The notes beneath the pieces were generated by a model. That model made no database searches. It saw only the letters and a program-made list of their open reading frames with translations, and was not told where the DNA came from. From NCBI GenBank assembly GCA_964017145.1, contig OZ024850.1:1465618-1529617 (forward strand): a DNA stretch of 64,000 nt, given 5' to 3'. This DNA comes from Agrocybe praecox (taxonomy: Eukaryota; Basidiomycota; Agaricomycetes; Agaricales; Agrocybaceae). Shown piece by piece: positions 35,196 through 46,528 of the stretch (its first letter is position 1; every line of letters starts with the position of its first letter). A program made the translations under genes and the position numbers.

Positions 35196-38192
35196 ATGTC
35201 TTTGAGGCCAAAAAAGCGTGCCAAAACTGTGTATTATGACCGCATACCCCTCGTAGATGACTATGAAATCGTTCAAGCCCGTTCCTCCAGGTTGGATAGT
35301 CAAAACGTAACGAAGAATTCCGCTCGTTCTCCTTTAAAAGGACGAACTACGTGGTCGATTGGGGATGATTGGGCGCCAGTAGATGACTACGAGTTATCTC
35401 TTGACGAGTCTGGTGACTGGTATGACGAGGAAATCCAGGCAGACGTATGTGATAGTAGGGTCGGTCAGGCTCAGCAGAAGCGACCCAAAAAGATTCGCGT
35501 CCGAAGCAGGGTATCGGTGAGTCTCAGAGTCCTAATTCAAATGAAGTATACTGACCACACCTCCGTGTTATTAGATGAGACCACACATCGTTTGGAAGCA
35601 GCAATATCGAAGTCAATATCTCGACGAGAACCTGCGATGGGAGGGCAGAGGTGATTTCATGAAGGATGATGTTTGCCCCAATTGTGTATCAAGGGGCAGC
35701 ACAAATCCTCAAGATGCGGAATATCGGTGCCAGGAATGCTTTGTCCCCGATCTCGTTTGCCAGGAGTGTTGTATTAGGAGACATCGGCAGAGTCCTTTTC
35801 ACATCATCGAGGTAGGTGTGATACGAATGTGATATATCTGTCTGGATGCTCATTTTTTGCTAGCATTGGGTGGGGACCACATTCATTAAAGTCTCATTGA
35901 AGTCTCTCGGGCTCAAAATCCACCTCAACCACGCGAGTATGCGCTGCCCAGCTCCAATCGAATGCCACCGCAATTTCAAGGTTATACATACAAACGGCAT
36001 ACACGAAATTGGTATTAGCTACTGCGGCTGCACTCGAGCTATACCCAAACACCTTCAGCTCCTCCGACGCGGCCTGTATCCTGCATCACAACGCGTCATA
36101 CGGACGTGCGTCACCTTCCCTCTACTTCGATTTCTTCACCTCTTATGCCTATGCTCTAAGGTATCCATGTATGACATATACGATACTCTCGAGCGTCTAT
36201 CCAACAACGTCCCAACGAAGTCATCGACATCAAGATATCGGTCTTTGATGCGGATTAGCCTACAGTGGCGGCATCTCAAGCTTCTCAAGAGAGCAGGGAG
36301 AGGACACGACGATTCGGGGGTCGATGGTACCAAAGACGGCGAACTTGCGATCCTGTGCCCAACATGCCCGCACCCTAACATCAACCTCCCCGATTCCTGG
36401 ACGAATACGTCACCTGAGGATGAGTAAGTACTACATTTCCGATACCTTGCTAAATTCTATATGTTGACCAACTGCATTAGATTTCTATACCAATCCATAG
36501 TATGCATGGACGCCAATTTTAGATTGAAAAACCAACTGGTGTCAAATTATTCCGCAGACCCCGGCTTGGGAATTGGCTGGGCATACATGATTAGAAGGGA
36601 GCCGTATGAGGCCTACGTTATCAGTCGGGCTGATGACGCCGACGTAAGTTTGATTTTCACTTTTGAGACACTGCTCAATCGCGTTGCAGATTAGTACGTG
36701 TGTGGGCTTTCAGGCACTGGCCAAAGCTTTGACGTGTTTCAGTCGAGGCCTTCGTTATACCGGTGTCGGAGGGACGTTTTGTGGCAGAGGCGAAATGTTT
36801 TTGGCAAATGGCGTAGGGAATTTGCAGAAGGGTGAACGGTAAGAGGCATTTGTTTAGCCCCCTTCTCTCTCGAAATTTACTTTAATTGGTAGCTACGCAA
36901 ATATGGACTACATTCTTGGGTCTGCTCTACGCAATACCCAGCTGAAATCCATTCTCATCAGCTATGATATTGCGTGTCAGTGGTACAAGAATTTCGCCGA
37001 GCGTATGGAGACTCAGTGGCCAGAGGACTTGCGCCTCAATTCGAACGTCAAAACTCGCCCTGTCATTTCGAAATTTCACGAACCCGCTCACAACAAGAAA
37101 GATCACCAGCAATACTCCTTCAATCTAATCGATGGTGTCGGAAAAACGGATGGCGAGGTTCCTGAGAGAGGTTGGGCTGGGCATAGCGGTCTTGGAGGCT
37201 CTACTGCAACTTTGTCACTGGGCTCGAGGCACGATCTTCTCGACGACCATTTCGGTTTTTGGAACTGGAAGAAATACTGCCTTATGGGTGCGTCACACGT
37301 ATCTTGTAAATGTGCTCTTTTCTAAATCGTTTATTTACACCAGGTCTTACTCTTATTCAAAAACTCAAGGACGCCATAAGCGAACGAAACCGCCAGTCGG
37401 AAGCGCATCGAGGATTCACCAACGACATCAGAAAATCCTCCATCAAAATCTGGGAAAAGATGTGCAGGGACTGGGATAACGCCCCCTACCCTAAGTCATG
37501 TACTAACCCATACAACGTTGAGGGCGCGCGAATCACCGAAGCGAAAGTTAGGGAGTCGTTGGCTTGTGAGGAAAAGGATCTGCTGTCAAACGGGCAACTG
37601 ATGCTCCATGCAACTGGCCCATCCGAATTTATTTCAATGGGTTTGGACCTGGAGGACTCTCAGTAAGTCTTTTGTCACTGTAAATTACTTCAACACATTC
37701 GCTAATTACTTATTTAGACGTCGTCTTCGAAAGCTGGTTAACCAACAAGGGAAGGTCCCTACTACCTTGCAAGACACCTCCGTCAGCGACCAGAGAAAGA
37801 TCCTTGCAGCCAAGATTAAGGCCTGGGAACTCGTCCGTGCCGTATACCAGCCTGGTATTCTCCAACTCCAGCTTGAATCTAACGGCAGTGGGCCCACAAA
37901 CTGGGATAATCACCCAAACCCCAAGGAAATCGAACTGTGGCTACCCTCGCAAATTCCAGAAAGTCGTCGAAGCAGCTCATGCGCTGCTGGTCTCGTTGGC
38001 GTTGAAGAGAAGCTACGCGTCGCTCAGTGTTACGACGCTCTCGATGCTCTTCGCAGAGCCCTCCGCATAAAGACAAGAATGGTTTATTTCCGGAACAAAA
38101 ACATTCGCGGTGAAAGACGATTTTTCTGTCGGTGATTTATGCTTTGACAATCACACAAAACACAACCAACAACAAAATCCAGAGAAAGAGTG

Positions 38193-38243
38193 TGTCAGGG
38201 CAACACTAAGATCAGTGTGACAAGGCCACCAACAAAGACAAAG

Positions 38244-38279
<36 letters not shown>

Positions 38280-38668
38280 AAAGAGAAAGAGACACTCAAT
38301 GGTTCTAAGAGATCACACCAATGATAGTGGATATCCTAAGAGATTGAAGCTGGGGCTACAGCTACCTACATGTCCAGTATATATACCCTACAACTATTCT
38401 AGAATATTCCTCTATGACATCATAGAAAGGAATGATGAATAAGGCAATGATATCATAAAGAAAGTAAAAGAATGATGTGGAATGATGTAGAATGGATGAG
38501 GCTATGCTCATGGGAAATTAAAGTGATAAGTATCTAATCAAATGATAATCAAGAGATAATCAAGAGATAATCAAAGATATGAAACAGATAAGATATCTAC
38601 ACATCTACAAAAGGGAAAAATGCGAAATAAATATAGAAAAATAAGGAAAAATAGGGGAAACCCTGACA
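38193..38668. mobile_element. Solo LTR (476 bp) with 5-bp TSD GAGTG
   Basis: Begins TGTCAGGG and ends CCCTGACA (8-bp inverted tips of the TG...CA type) and is flanked by GAGTG at 38188-38192 and 38669-38673. A (GA)n microsatellite lies inside at about 38245-38276. Typical of an LTR left after recombination between the two LTRs of a retrotransposon. It is nested within the insertion in KDZ-C, making it one of the latest events in the stack. Confidence 0.85.
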
Positions 38669-39532
38669 GAGTGGGCTAGACCTAGATAAGACGACTCTCT
38701 CCCTGTGAGTTCAGGGGTGGGAATAAAGTTACTTCGTTCCTAAGAAAGGTTTGTTAGTGTAAAGATCGTATAGGTTTGTGATGAGCTTTTGTCCTAGACA
38801 AAAGTTTGAGATCGAATAAGAGAGTAGAAATCAAAGTGAACGTGTTCCACTTTGAAATCAGAGCAAACGTCGAAAAAGAAGAGAATAATCGAAGCTTGGA
38901 ACATTTTCCAAGCTATAGAATTGACTGCCGAGACTGAGAATTGACTGAATGAATACTGAACTGAAAAATAGCTGCTTGAATCGGTACAATTGTCCTATGA
39001 TAGGGGTGTACTTCTTGTCTACTTTACAGGATCTAACTAGCTTTTATACTACAAATCCTGCAAGGCATGAGTAATCAATGACAAGTAAGGTTGAAACGAA
39101 TGACAAAGAATAAGGGGTTAAATGAATAGGCTGACTGAGCGAGTGAGTCAGTAATGACAAAGGAATGGGCTGAAACGATGGAAAAGAAGGAGAAAACTGT
39201 CCATCGCTCGATGAAATGACTAAGAAATGAATAAGAATGAGTAATAAATAAAAAAGTTGACTAATGCGCAGCAAAGAATGACCAAGCACATCTTCTTGAA
39301 TGATAAATCGATCATAGTTGACTTGACGATTAGTGAAATCGACGGATGGAAGGAATCGAGCTATTTCCAGCTGATGGATTGCTATATTTGGTGAATGTAA
39401 CCTTAGCGTAGCCGCGTTGTTGATGTATCAGTTCCCGTGACTCATAGTGACTCGTGATAGGCATGTGACATCGAATCATGTGTTTGGAATGATGGTTGCA
39501 CAGCCGCTTGATGGCCTGGGCTTTGCATGATG

Positions 39533-40093
39533 TCATCGAAGTCTTTTAATAGAGTAGATGGGATGCGACGGATTTAGATAAGTGGTGAATATGCTGTGCC
39601 GTTGTATGATGTAAGCGTAGGCATATCTTATCTTCTGTGTGATGCTGAGGGACACTTGTGATCGTGGAATAGCAATGCGTGGCCTTGTGAATAATGCTGG
39701 TGCCGAACTTCTGGTTGTTGATACTGCGAAAACTATGATTCCTCGTTCGTAATGCATAATTTCCTCGAGGCGAATGATTTTGGGCGTGTCGTCCGGCTGA
39801 ATTCTGTATGTGAAACTGACGGTATCTCCTTCTTGAAAAATATAATCCTCCGTGTAATGTGTCGCTAACCAATTTTCGCAATTTTCGCTTGCATCAAAAA
39901 CTCCGGCAATTTGAATGAATGGATATATTGACGCTTTATTGATTTTTCGAGGTCCGGAAGAATTGACGACATCCTTGGATTGTTGAACAAAGGAAACAAA
40001 GGAAGTGGAAGACATTTGGTAGATTTGAACGCGTAAGACGATGAACGTTGAGAGGAAGGAGTGATTTGTCTTGGATCGTGGCGACGGTTTCAT
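39533..40093 (-). CDS. Unrecognised open reading frame inside the KDZ-C insertion
   Basis: 186 codons; a more likely start is the internal Met of MSSTSFVSFVQQSKDVV, giving about 160 aa. The central part (NWLATHYTEDYIFQEGDTVSFTYRI) is fairly well formed. No family recognised. It may belong to the inserted element. Low confidence that it is expressed. Confidence 0.3.
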   Translation of the reverse strand: MKPSPRSKTNHSFLSTFIVLRVQIYQMSSTSFVSFVQQSKDVVNSSGPRKINKASIYPFIQIAGVFDASENCENWLATHYTEDYIFQEGDTVSFTYRIQPDDTPKIIRLEEIMHYERGIIVFAVSTTRSSAPALFTRPRIAIPRSQVSLSITQKIRYAYAYIIQRHSIFTTYLNPSHPIYSIKRLR

Positions 40094-41303
40094 GACTTTA
40101 GCCTAGACTGAATAGATTTCGGAAGAATTGGTGCCTTAATGTTGCGATAGAGCCGTGATGGGAAATTAAAATGGAGAATACAAAAAAGGAAATATTGAAA
40201 TTTAAAAATAAACGAATGATCTCTTATGCAATTTCAGGTTCGTTCATGTTCAATCAAATATGATGCATGACAGCGGTCAAACTCAAAGTACGTGATCCCG
40301 TGCTTTAATAGATAAGGTACATACTCGCGCCCTAGCAGCAGTCGACAAATACCGTGCTGCAAGGGATGCGAAACTCCGACTTTCGGGACCAGGAGAATGG
40401 GAGGATGTTCTGAGACCACTGCTCAACGCCGACGTCAGAAGTTACGCGGATCCTGAACGAAAGAAAACTGGTCCAGGAAGACGGGGGATTTGGGAAGATG
40501 GACAAGTGCAACAAACCACCGTGCAGGAGACTGTAGAAGAAGAGCAAGGCGCGTCCGATGCCCATGATGAAGAGGGCCACGAGGACCACGAGGACCACCC
40601 GTCTGACGAAATTCCAGTCATCGAGGCTGCACGCAGCCGTTGTGACGGTACAGGCAGGACCACTCAAGTAATATCGTGGATTTGGATGAGTTTGGGGAAA
40701 AATAGCAACAACGTACGAGCTGAAGCTTCGGCTGGAGCTTTGGACAACAGCATCTCAAATATGTCAACTGCCCACCTGACCGAAGAGTCCGCGCCGGACC
40801 AAGAAGACGACATACTGCGGGCTGAATGGGCAAGGAGTAGGGCTCGAGTGCAACGATGTGAGGAGGAAGTCAGGTTGTTGAAGGAGGAAATGAGGCGTCT
40901 CCTTGAGTTCCTGAAGTGGAAGAGTGAATGGTGGGATGCCCGAGCAACTCTGCGACATACGGAAGATGCTGCCTTGCAAGAGGGGTTAATTTCATATGCA
41001 GAGGGGCAGGCTTCACTCCAACGTTTCTTATCAGCAGACTTCAGAAGGGTTTGGAGGACACTGCTGCGCAACATTCGTGATTCAAAGTCACAGAGGACTG
41101 AACTGCCAGGTGGTGCTGCTGTGAATACCCAATTGAACAACGGTGGCGACAACGATAACGACAGTGACGGCGACGACAACGACGATGATGATGACGACAA
41201 CGACAACGACGATGAGCAAGATAGGGCAACCGGCAGGGTTCAAGACTCTCACCCTTCATTTACAAACAATTATTTTTTCATTCACATATTCACGGGACGG
41301 TGA

Positions 41304-41640
41304 TGTTTTTATGTAACTGAATGTTTTTCCTATGTTTTTATCTCATCCATTTATAAATTTATTCCTGTCTGCTAATTAAAGAGAATGCATTAGAATAGAC
41401 ACAGATATTTGTGGACGCGAGGTATTGGCAAGGTACTGATGTTTCAACATAAATATGAACCATGTCACATGACACTACCAGAGGTAAATAAAAATAAAAT
41501 AAAAACAAAAGTGACTAAAATAACATTACTGGAGGTAAATAAATAAAAAACAACAAAAGCGACTAAAAAAAACATTGTTGTCCGAACCTACATGCCGAGG
41601 CAGGCATACCTTTCTGGTGAGTCACGTGGTGACCATGATG
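41304..41640. other. Spacer after KDZ-C with a short tandem duplication
   Basis: No gene. Two copies of a unit of about 52 bp (CTGGAGGTAAATAAATAAAA-like, followed by AACAAAAGCGACTAAAA-like sequence) lie at about 41470-41575. Confidence 0.4.
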
Positions 41641-41739
41641 CATTGTTTTGGGCAGTTGGGTAGTTACCCATGTGGATGCATACTTTTTGTTCGGCAACTA
41701 CTGGTACTTCATGTATAATATTGACAGCACTGGCTGGTG
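41630..41739. repeat. Relative of the 111-bp repeat found in the hAT element
   Basis: The segment ending GACAGCACTGGCTGG is about 75% similar over some 55 bp to the 3' part of the 111-bp insertion at 62565-62675 (CGGCAACTACTGG versus GGGCAACTATG; shared GACAGCACTGGCTG end). It ends exactly where amidohydrolase similarity starts. Its left limit is uncertain. Confidence 0.4.
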
Positions 41740-42569
41740 CACGGCTCATTCTCGAGAGTGTAGAGTCTGGGGTGACGTGCATGCGTGCGTTCATGGAGGT
41801 GGACGAGCAAGTCGGGTTCGCGTATTTGGATGTGGGGCTCAGGCTGAAAGAGGAGTTTGAAGGCATATGTGAGGTGCAGATCGCTGGTAAGTGCGTCTTG
41901 GTTTATTCACTATAGGAAGTCATGCTAATGATTCTACTAGTGTTCGCACAAGAGCGACTCTTCTCGGCGGGGGATGATGCACTCCCTGGACGTAACTTGG
42001 AGCTCCTAAGGGAGGCGGCTGCTTGTCCCGGTGTCACCGTCGTTGGTTCTGCACCGTACATCGAGCCTACCGTCGATCATGCAAAGCGAAACATAGGTTT
42101 TATCTTCGATATTGCAGAAACGCACAGTCTGGCTATCGATTTCCACCTGGACTATAACCTGGACCCGAACTCCGAGCCTCTTATCTATGAGGTCATCAAG
42201 CATGCCAATTCGAAGGAAAAATGTCCACGGATCACAATCTGACATGCGACCCGCCTGCAGCTCTTTTCCCCAACAGAATAGGACGCCCTCCTATCCTCGA
42301 TCACATCCCTCCCCATCACTTTTGTCTCACTCCCCCAATCCGACATATATATGCAAGGCCGTGCACACTCCCATGAACCCCTTGGTGCTCCCCGTGGTAC
42401 CATTCGCGTTCCTTACCTCAAGGAAAAGTACAGCGTGGACATTGCCATGTCAGTGAACAATGTCGACAACGCATTCACCCCTCAGGGGTCTCTCGATCCG
42501 CTCATCCTGTGCACATTTGGAGTGGGAATTTTCCAGAGTGCGAGAGAGGACGATTTGAGGACCCTCCTG
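41740..42569 (+). pseudogene. Amidohydrolase (cytosine deaminase-like) pseudogene, partial
   Basis: Coding similarity begins at about 41740 (ARLILESVESGVTCMRAF, EVDEQVGFAYLDVGLRLKEE). After a clean intron (about 41887-41940) it continues FAQERLFSAGDDALPGRNLE, VTVVGSAPYIEPT, FIFDIAETHSLAIDFHLDY. The HxD-like IDFHLDY part fits fungal amidohydrolases. Two in-frame nonsense codons follow (TGA at 42241-42243 and TAG shortly after at about 42281), after which the same frame resumes through RVPYLKEKYSVDIAMSVNNV and ends at an intact-looking donor (GTGAGT at 42570) with no following exon. The 5' exons are missing and a repeat abuts the left edge. Confidence 0.7.
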
Positions 42570-42949
42570 GTGAGTGGCTGTATATAGTAGGTCGACTACT
42601 TATTCGGGAGTGCTATCATTTATTTTTGGCATCGAGATTCTCGACAGTGTACGGAGCGCGGTGTTTAATCCGCTAAGGTGCTTGCTGCGGGGTTGAGTGT
42701 GTATGTACGATTTGTACTTTGTATATACTCCGAAACAAAACCCAATCAATGTGATTAGTTCTTTCGTGGGAGGGATACGCGATACGCGTCGTTAATTATG
42801 TTTTCTCTCTAAAGATACGCTCTCTAATGCAACAGAACGTTTCCTAGGATCGAAGATCACAAGTGTTTGAGTAGCTTACGCACAAAGCGAAGTTCCTCGG
42901 AAAGTGTAAACATAGATTTAATGTGTTTCCACAAGATGTAGTGTGTAGG

Positions 42950-43140
42950 TAATTCGCCACTTAGGCTGGATACTTAATCCAAAGTCTTTTAATCACTTAG
43001 AAAGGGGACTCAATCCTAAACGGGCCACTTAGGCGTCACTTAGACTATTTGCCACTTAGGCAGGGAACTTATCCCTCGGAACGGGCCACTTAGGCGTCAC
43101 TCAGACAATTCTTGCCACTTAGGCGGGTATTAAGCTTTAT
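42950..43140. repeat. Imperfect tandem cluster of GCCACTTAGGC / GTCACTTAGAC motifs
   Basis: GCCACTTAGGC occurs five times and related (G/T)CACTTAG words several more times within 190 bp. A larger unit (GGGCCACTTAGGCGTCACT) is repeated at about 43020 and 43083. Confidence 0.65.
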
Positions 43141-45435
43141 GTCACTTAAGACAGAGGAAACTTTATCCCAATACATTTATTTAGGTTCCTCGAGAACTCT
43201 ACAAGTTAACTCAAGTCGCTCAACTAACGCCAAGATGCTCAAATGACACGGTAGGTAGTCTGTTCAATAAAACCAACTCTCGCGGAGATTTATTAGGTAC
43301 CAAAGGTCGATCCTAGGAGTTTGCAACTCAATGCGCGTTCCTCAAATGTGGACAACTGGGTTCTAGTTTATCTGGGGTGCTACGGTAATTTACAGGCTGT
43401 TTATATAGTGCTAGATCTCGGAAAATACAGGAATACTTGGAACGGATCGGAAATGCTCGGAAAATACAGGAAATAATATTATTGGTTAACGCTGAGTAGC
43501 TCCACTCGATGCATAAGCAACCAGTAGGTACCATGCGTGTTTTTGTATACCCTCGGAAGGGTTCGTATGGTTGGGCAAGTCGCTGACTCGAGCGTGACGC
43601 TCCGAGGGCGCTTATTCGCATTAGCCGACGATCATTGATCGACGTCGTAGGGTCCGAAGCATCGGAGTACCGTGGTATCGTATGGATCTACAATCCTCGG
43701 CTCCACAACTGCCGTTTAAGGTAACTGCGCATATCCGAGGGTCTTAAGACCATGTGTAAGTGTTCCTAGGAACTTCTCCTTTTAGGTTTATCGGCAATCT
43801 GACTCGAGCAGACGTCGGCAAGTTCTAATTGACATTACTAGTGCTTGTCTCGTCGTTTGCATAGTGCCCACTATGTTCCTAGGGACCAGTAATGTACTTT
43901 GTTAATGCTAGGATCAGTCCTACTGCCTTGAGTTAGCGTTCCTAGGAACGTTGGCAGTAGTTTACATGTACTTTCATATGGTGGGAACTTTCCGTTTCCA
44001 TATTAGGTAGATGTGGACGCATCGCGCACTGCGTAATAATAAGTGGCTATAGCGCCGTTTAAGCTTATTATCAGCAGGCTCTAGCTTACATTCCTGATGG
44101 TTGAATATTATCCTAGGAGCCTTCGATCCTGCTGCATCGCTGTTAAAGCGTTCCACGCATTTCCGAGGAACTACTATAACTAACTCTAGCATTCGTAAGG
44201 TTCGTCCTAGGGTTCGTAGAATGGTTTCCCCTAGCCAAACATGTAGCTATCCTCGCTCTGTAATTATGTAGACTTAATAATAAACGTGTTTATTATGCCG
44301 AAAATTAAGTAGGATAGATACTTGGTTAAAGTTCAGTCACAGCCGAACACCGGTTGTATCACCGCCTTTCGACAGGACGACGATCAAGAACGGGAGAATC
44401 GTGGCTTCCAGGAAAAGCACCACCTGGACGGCCCATGTGTCGGTAGGTGCTATTTAAATTTCACGCACATAAAGCTACGAATATGATAATAGAGAATTTT
44501 CATTAATTATCACATTGCGTGAACGGTGAGATATGATATCTGCTCGCGCGATATCCTGCCCGGCTAATTGTTTGTTGTTTGAGAGAAAAGGAGTATGTGC
44601 AGTGCTGCTTCTACTACTTTCCGCCTTGCAACCGCCCATTCGAATTCATTTATTCAGTCGACGGCGGGTGAGTGCACGACCATTCCCATATGGCTGACTA
44701 TCCACAAATAGGTATACAACCTAGGTAAGTAGCACACAGACCTGCTATATCACTCTCCTTAAGAACAACGAACAAGGCAAAAAAAAACCATAATCAACTA
44801 TTCATTCACTACAGGGCCACGATTGCGTAGAGTCAGAAAAGGACAGTGTATTACGCATGCATAGTATCTTTTGTGCTAGACTAGTGCATACATATACTGG
44901 CACTAGTACTGCTGCACCTGCATCATGCATGCTGGAGGTACAAACTCCCGATTCTGACTCTCAGCGCATTTCACGGTACCAGCCTGACCTGGCCAGCAGC
45001 CGCGCATCAGTCGAGATATATTACAGTCAGCTTCGGTGCATGTGTGCTTCAAGCTCTCGAGTATAGACACTCGAAGACGAAGATCGTCGTCGTCGTATAT
45101 ATTACTGATTCCAAGTGGCAAAAGACAAGACAAGACAAAGAAAGGTGACCCAGTTCGAATCGGATACCAGCTCTCGGGCTTGCTCGTTTGTTCAAGTGTG
45201 AAACAAACAAACAAATTACCCACTGCACAGTAATCAGAAGTTAAGCAGGCCTAGATAGTAACTGTGCGAGTTAAAAAGTTTCTCGTATACAACTTTCAGC
45301 TGCAGCAGCTCTTGTGTGGATTCCAGGTAAAACTAGAACGCCACCCCCAGCGGGATTCCCATGCCTTAAAATTGAATGAAGCTTAGAGGACTGCAGATAC
45401 GAAGACAAGAAGAAAGAAGGGTGACTCGTAAGTAT

Positions 45436-46030
45436 TATGCTGGGAGTGTTGACTCGAAGTCTACCCATGTGGGGGGGAAGAGTATAGAGTATATGCAGTA
45501 ATAGACAGATGAACAAGACCAAGACGAGGACGAACAACCAACTTGAAGGTAGACAGTGCTTTAAACTTCACCGGGATGGAAATGGTAATGAGCCCATGGT
45601 GGAAGTGATGGCTGACTGACCACTGGCAAATATGTAGATTCCTGGATGTGACCTATATAGTAGGTCTACATGCCTATGTACGTATTGAACCACTGCCCCA
45701 AGACCAATGAGCGAGGCATTAATGTCATGCCGCATGACCACAAATCTACATTCATTCCATTTGTATTTGTTATTGAACAATCATGTAGTAATGTCAGAGA
45801 AAGACAACATATATGCAGAGAAAGGCGGGAGAAAGAGAAACCACAGTTGAAACATTGGGTGCGAAAATGGTACAGTGTAAAGCAAGTGTAAAGTCGGATT
45901 GCATTATCATGATGGGATCAGGGAATATGCATATACAACCCAACTGTGTCATTGATGCCAATGCTAGGTCTTTACAGAATGGTGAATATAACATGTGCCA
46001 GGTACTAACCACCAACTTGAAGTCTTTAAT
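45436..46030. repeat. Dispersed repeat copy 2 (partner of 838-1130)
   Basis: Shares GTATAGAGTATATGCAGTAA, GACGAGGACGAACAAC and CATGGTG blocks with 838-1085. The match then breaks at about 45680 and resumes at about 45985-46030 (AATATAACATG, CACCAACTTGAAGTCTT). Confidence 0.6.
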
Positions 46031-46528
46031 TAAATCTTGTCTCCCTCTGCATACACCCCCAATATACCCCTAGCTGCTGACTCTTGCTTACCTACCTGCT
46101 ATCCCCCCCTACCATCTGCCTATTCCAATAAGGTAAAACTTTACTGGAGGGGCCCAATGGGCCCAGTGAGCCTATATCATACACTACAACCTTGTATTTA
46201 CTCATTCAGCATTATCATGCACTACAGCGTAACTGCCCTACCTGATGTGTGTGTTTAGCTCCAAGGATGTTTCTTTGCAGTCTCACAGTTCTGCTTATGT
46301 GCTTCAACATTGAGGACAAATTACTGAGGCACATGTTAGCTTGTCTTATACTTATGTCTCTTCTTATGCTAAATATGACATGTATGTACAAATGCATTTT
46401 TATTTTCCCTGCATGCTATTTTTGATATATTTTACAAAAATCTGAAACTATAAATGCAATCTATTAACTAAATAATAGAAGAATTTATTAGTAAATATAT
46501 ATATTTATTTAGTCAAAAAGTTCTCACC

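Larger units (their letters stand above)
38118..40286. mobile_element. Unclassified insertion (about 2.17 kb) inside KDZ-C
   Basis: The KDZ-C frame stops at about 38117 and resumes at about 40287, judged against KDZ-A and KDZ-B. AAAG occurs on both sides (38112-38115 and 40285-40288), a possible 4-bp target duplication. It contains a solo LTR (38193-38668) and one minus-strand open frame (39533-40093, product containing MSSTSFVSFVQQSKDVV and FQEGDTVSFTYRIQPDD) that I do not recognise. No terminal inverted repeats were found. Confidence 0.6.
33841..41303. mobile_element. Element C: truncated and broken KDZ-TET element
   Basis: Retains a TET fragment (minus) and a KDZ transposase (plus) in the same divergent layout as A and B. 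The left side stops at the right end of element A inside a TET-C intron; the hybrid-binding-like and HMG-like genes are missing. The right inverted end was not identified; coding similarity ends at 41303. Confidence 0.65.
35196..41303 (+). pseudogene. KDZ-C transposase (CxC2 type), split by a 2.2-kb insertion
   Basis: Exons 35196-35516, 35575-35811, 35864-36423, 36481-36643, 36690-36838, 36893-37287, 37344-37662, 37718-38117, then continuing about 40287-41303. The CxC2 cluster is CPNCVSRG, YRCQECFVPDLVCQECC. The core has VCMDANFRLKNQL, SYDIACQW and HDLLDDHFGFWNWKKY. Exons 2-5 match A and B in length. An intron at 37288-37343 is absent from A and B, while the A/B intron before the (S/L)I(S/T)E motif is missing here, so one intron was lost and another gained. 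Inside the NIRGE...TRSR motif the gene is cut by foreign DNA (38118-40286). After it, the CGA of TRSR is TGA (40293-40295). Non-functional as it stands. Confidence 0.85.
42570..46528. other. Long non-coding, repeat-rich interval
   Basis: No gene supported. Contents seen: a cluster of GCCACTTAGGC motifs (42950-43140), many CCTAGGA-centred words between 42840 and 44230, the second copy of the dispersed repeat (45440-45670 and 46007-46030), and low-complexity pyrimidine stretches (46040-46150). Short open frames here look random. It may be the remains of older transposons. Confidence 0.45.

Noticed and set aside
42700..44400. LTR retrotransposon remnant suggested by repeated CCTAGGA words
   Set aside because: No TG...CA tips, primer-binding site or reverse transcriptase sequence found; left as unclassified.
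45100..45180. Possible tRNA B box (GTTCGAATC)
   Set aside because: The only upstream A-box candidate (TGGCAAAAGACA) fails the conserved GG and there is no cloverleaf pairing.
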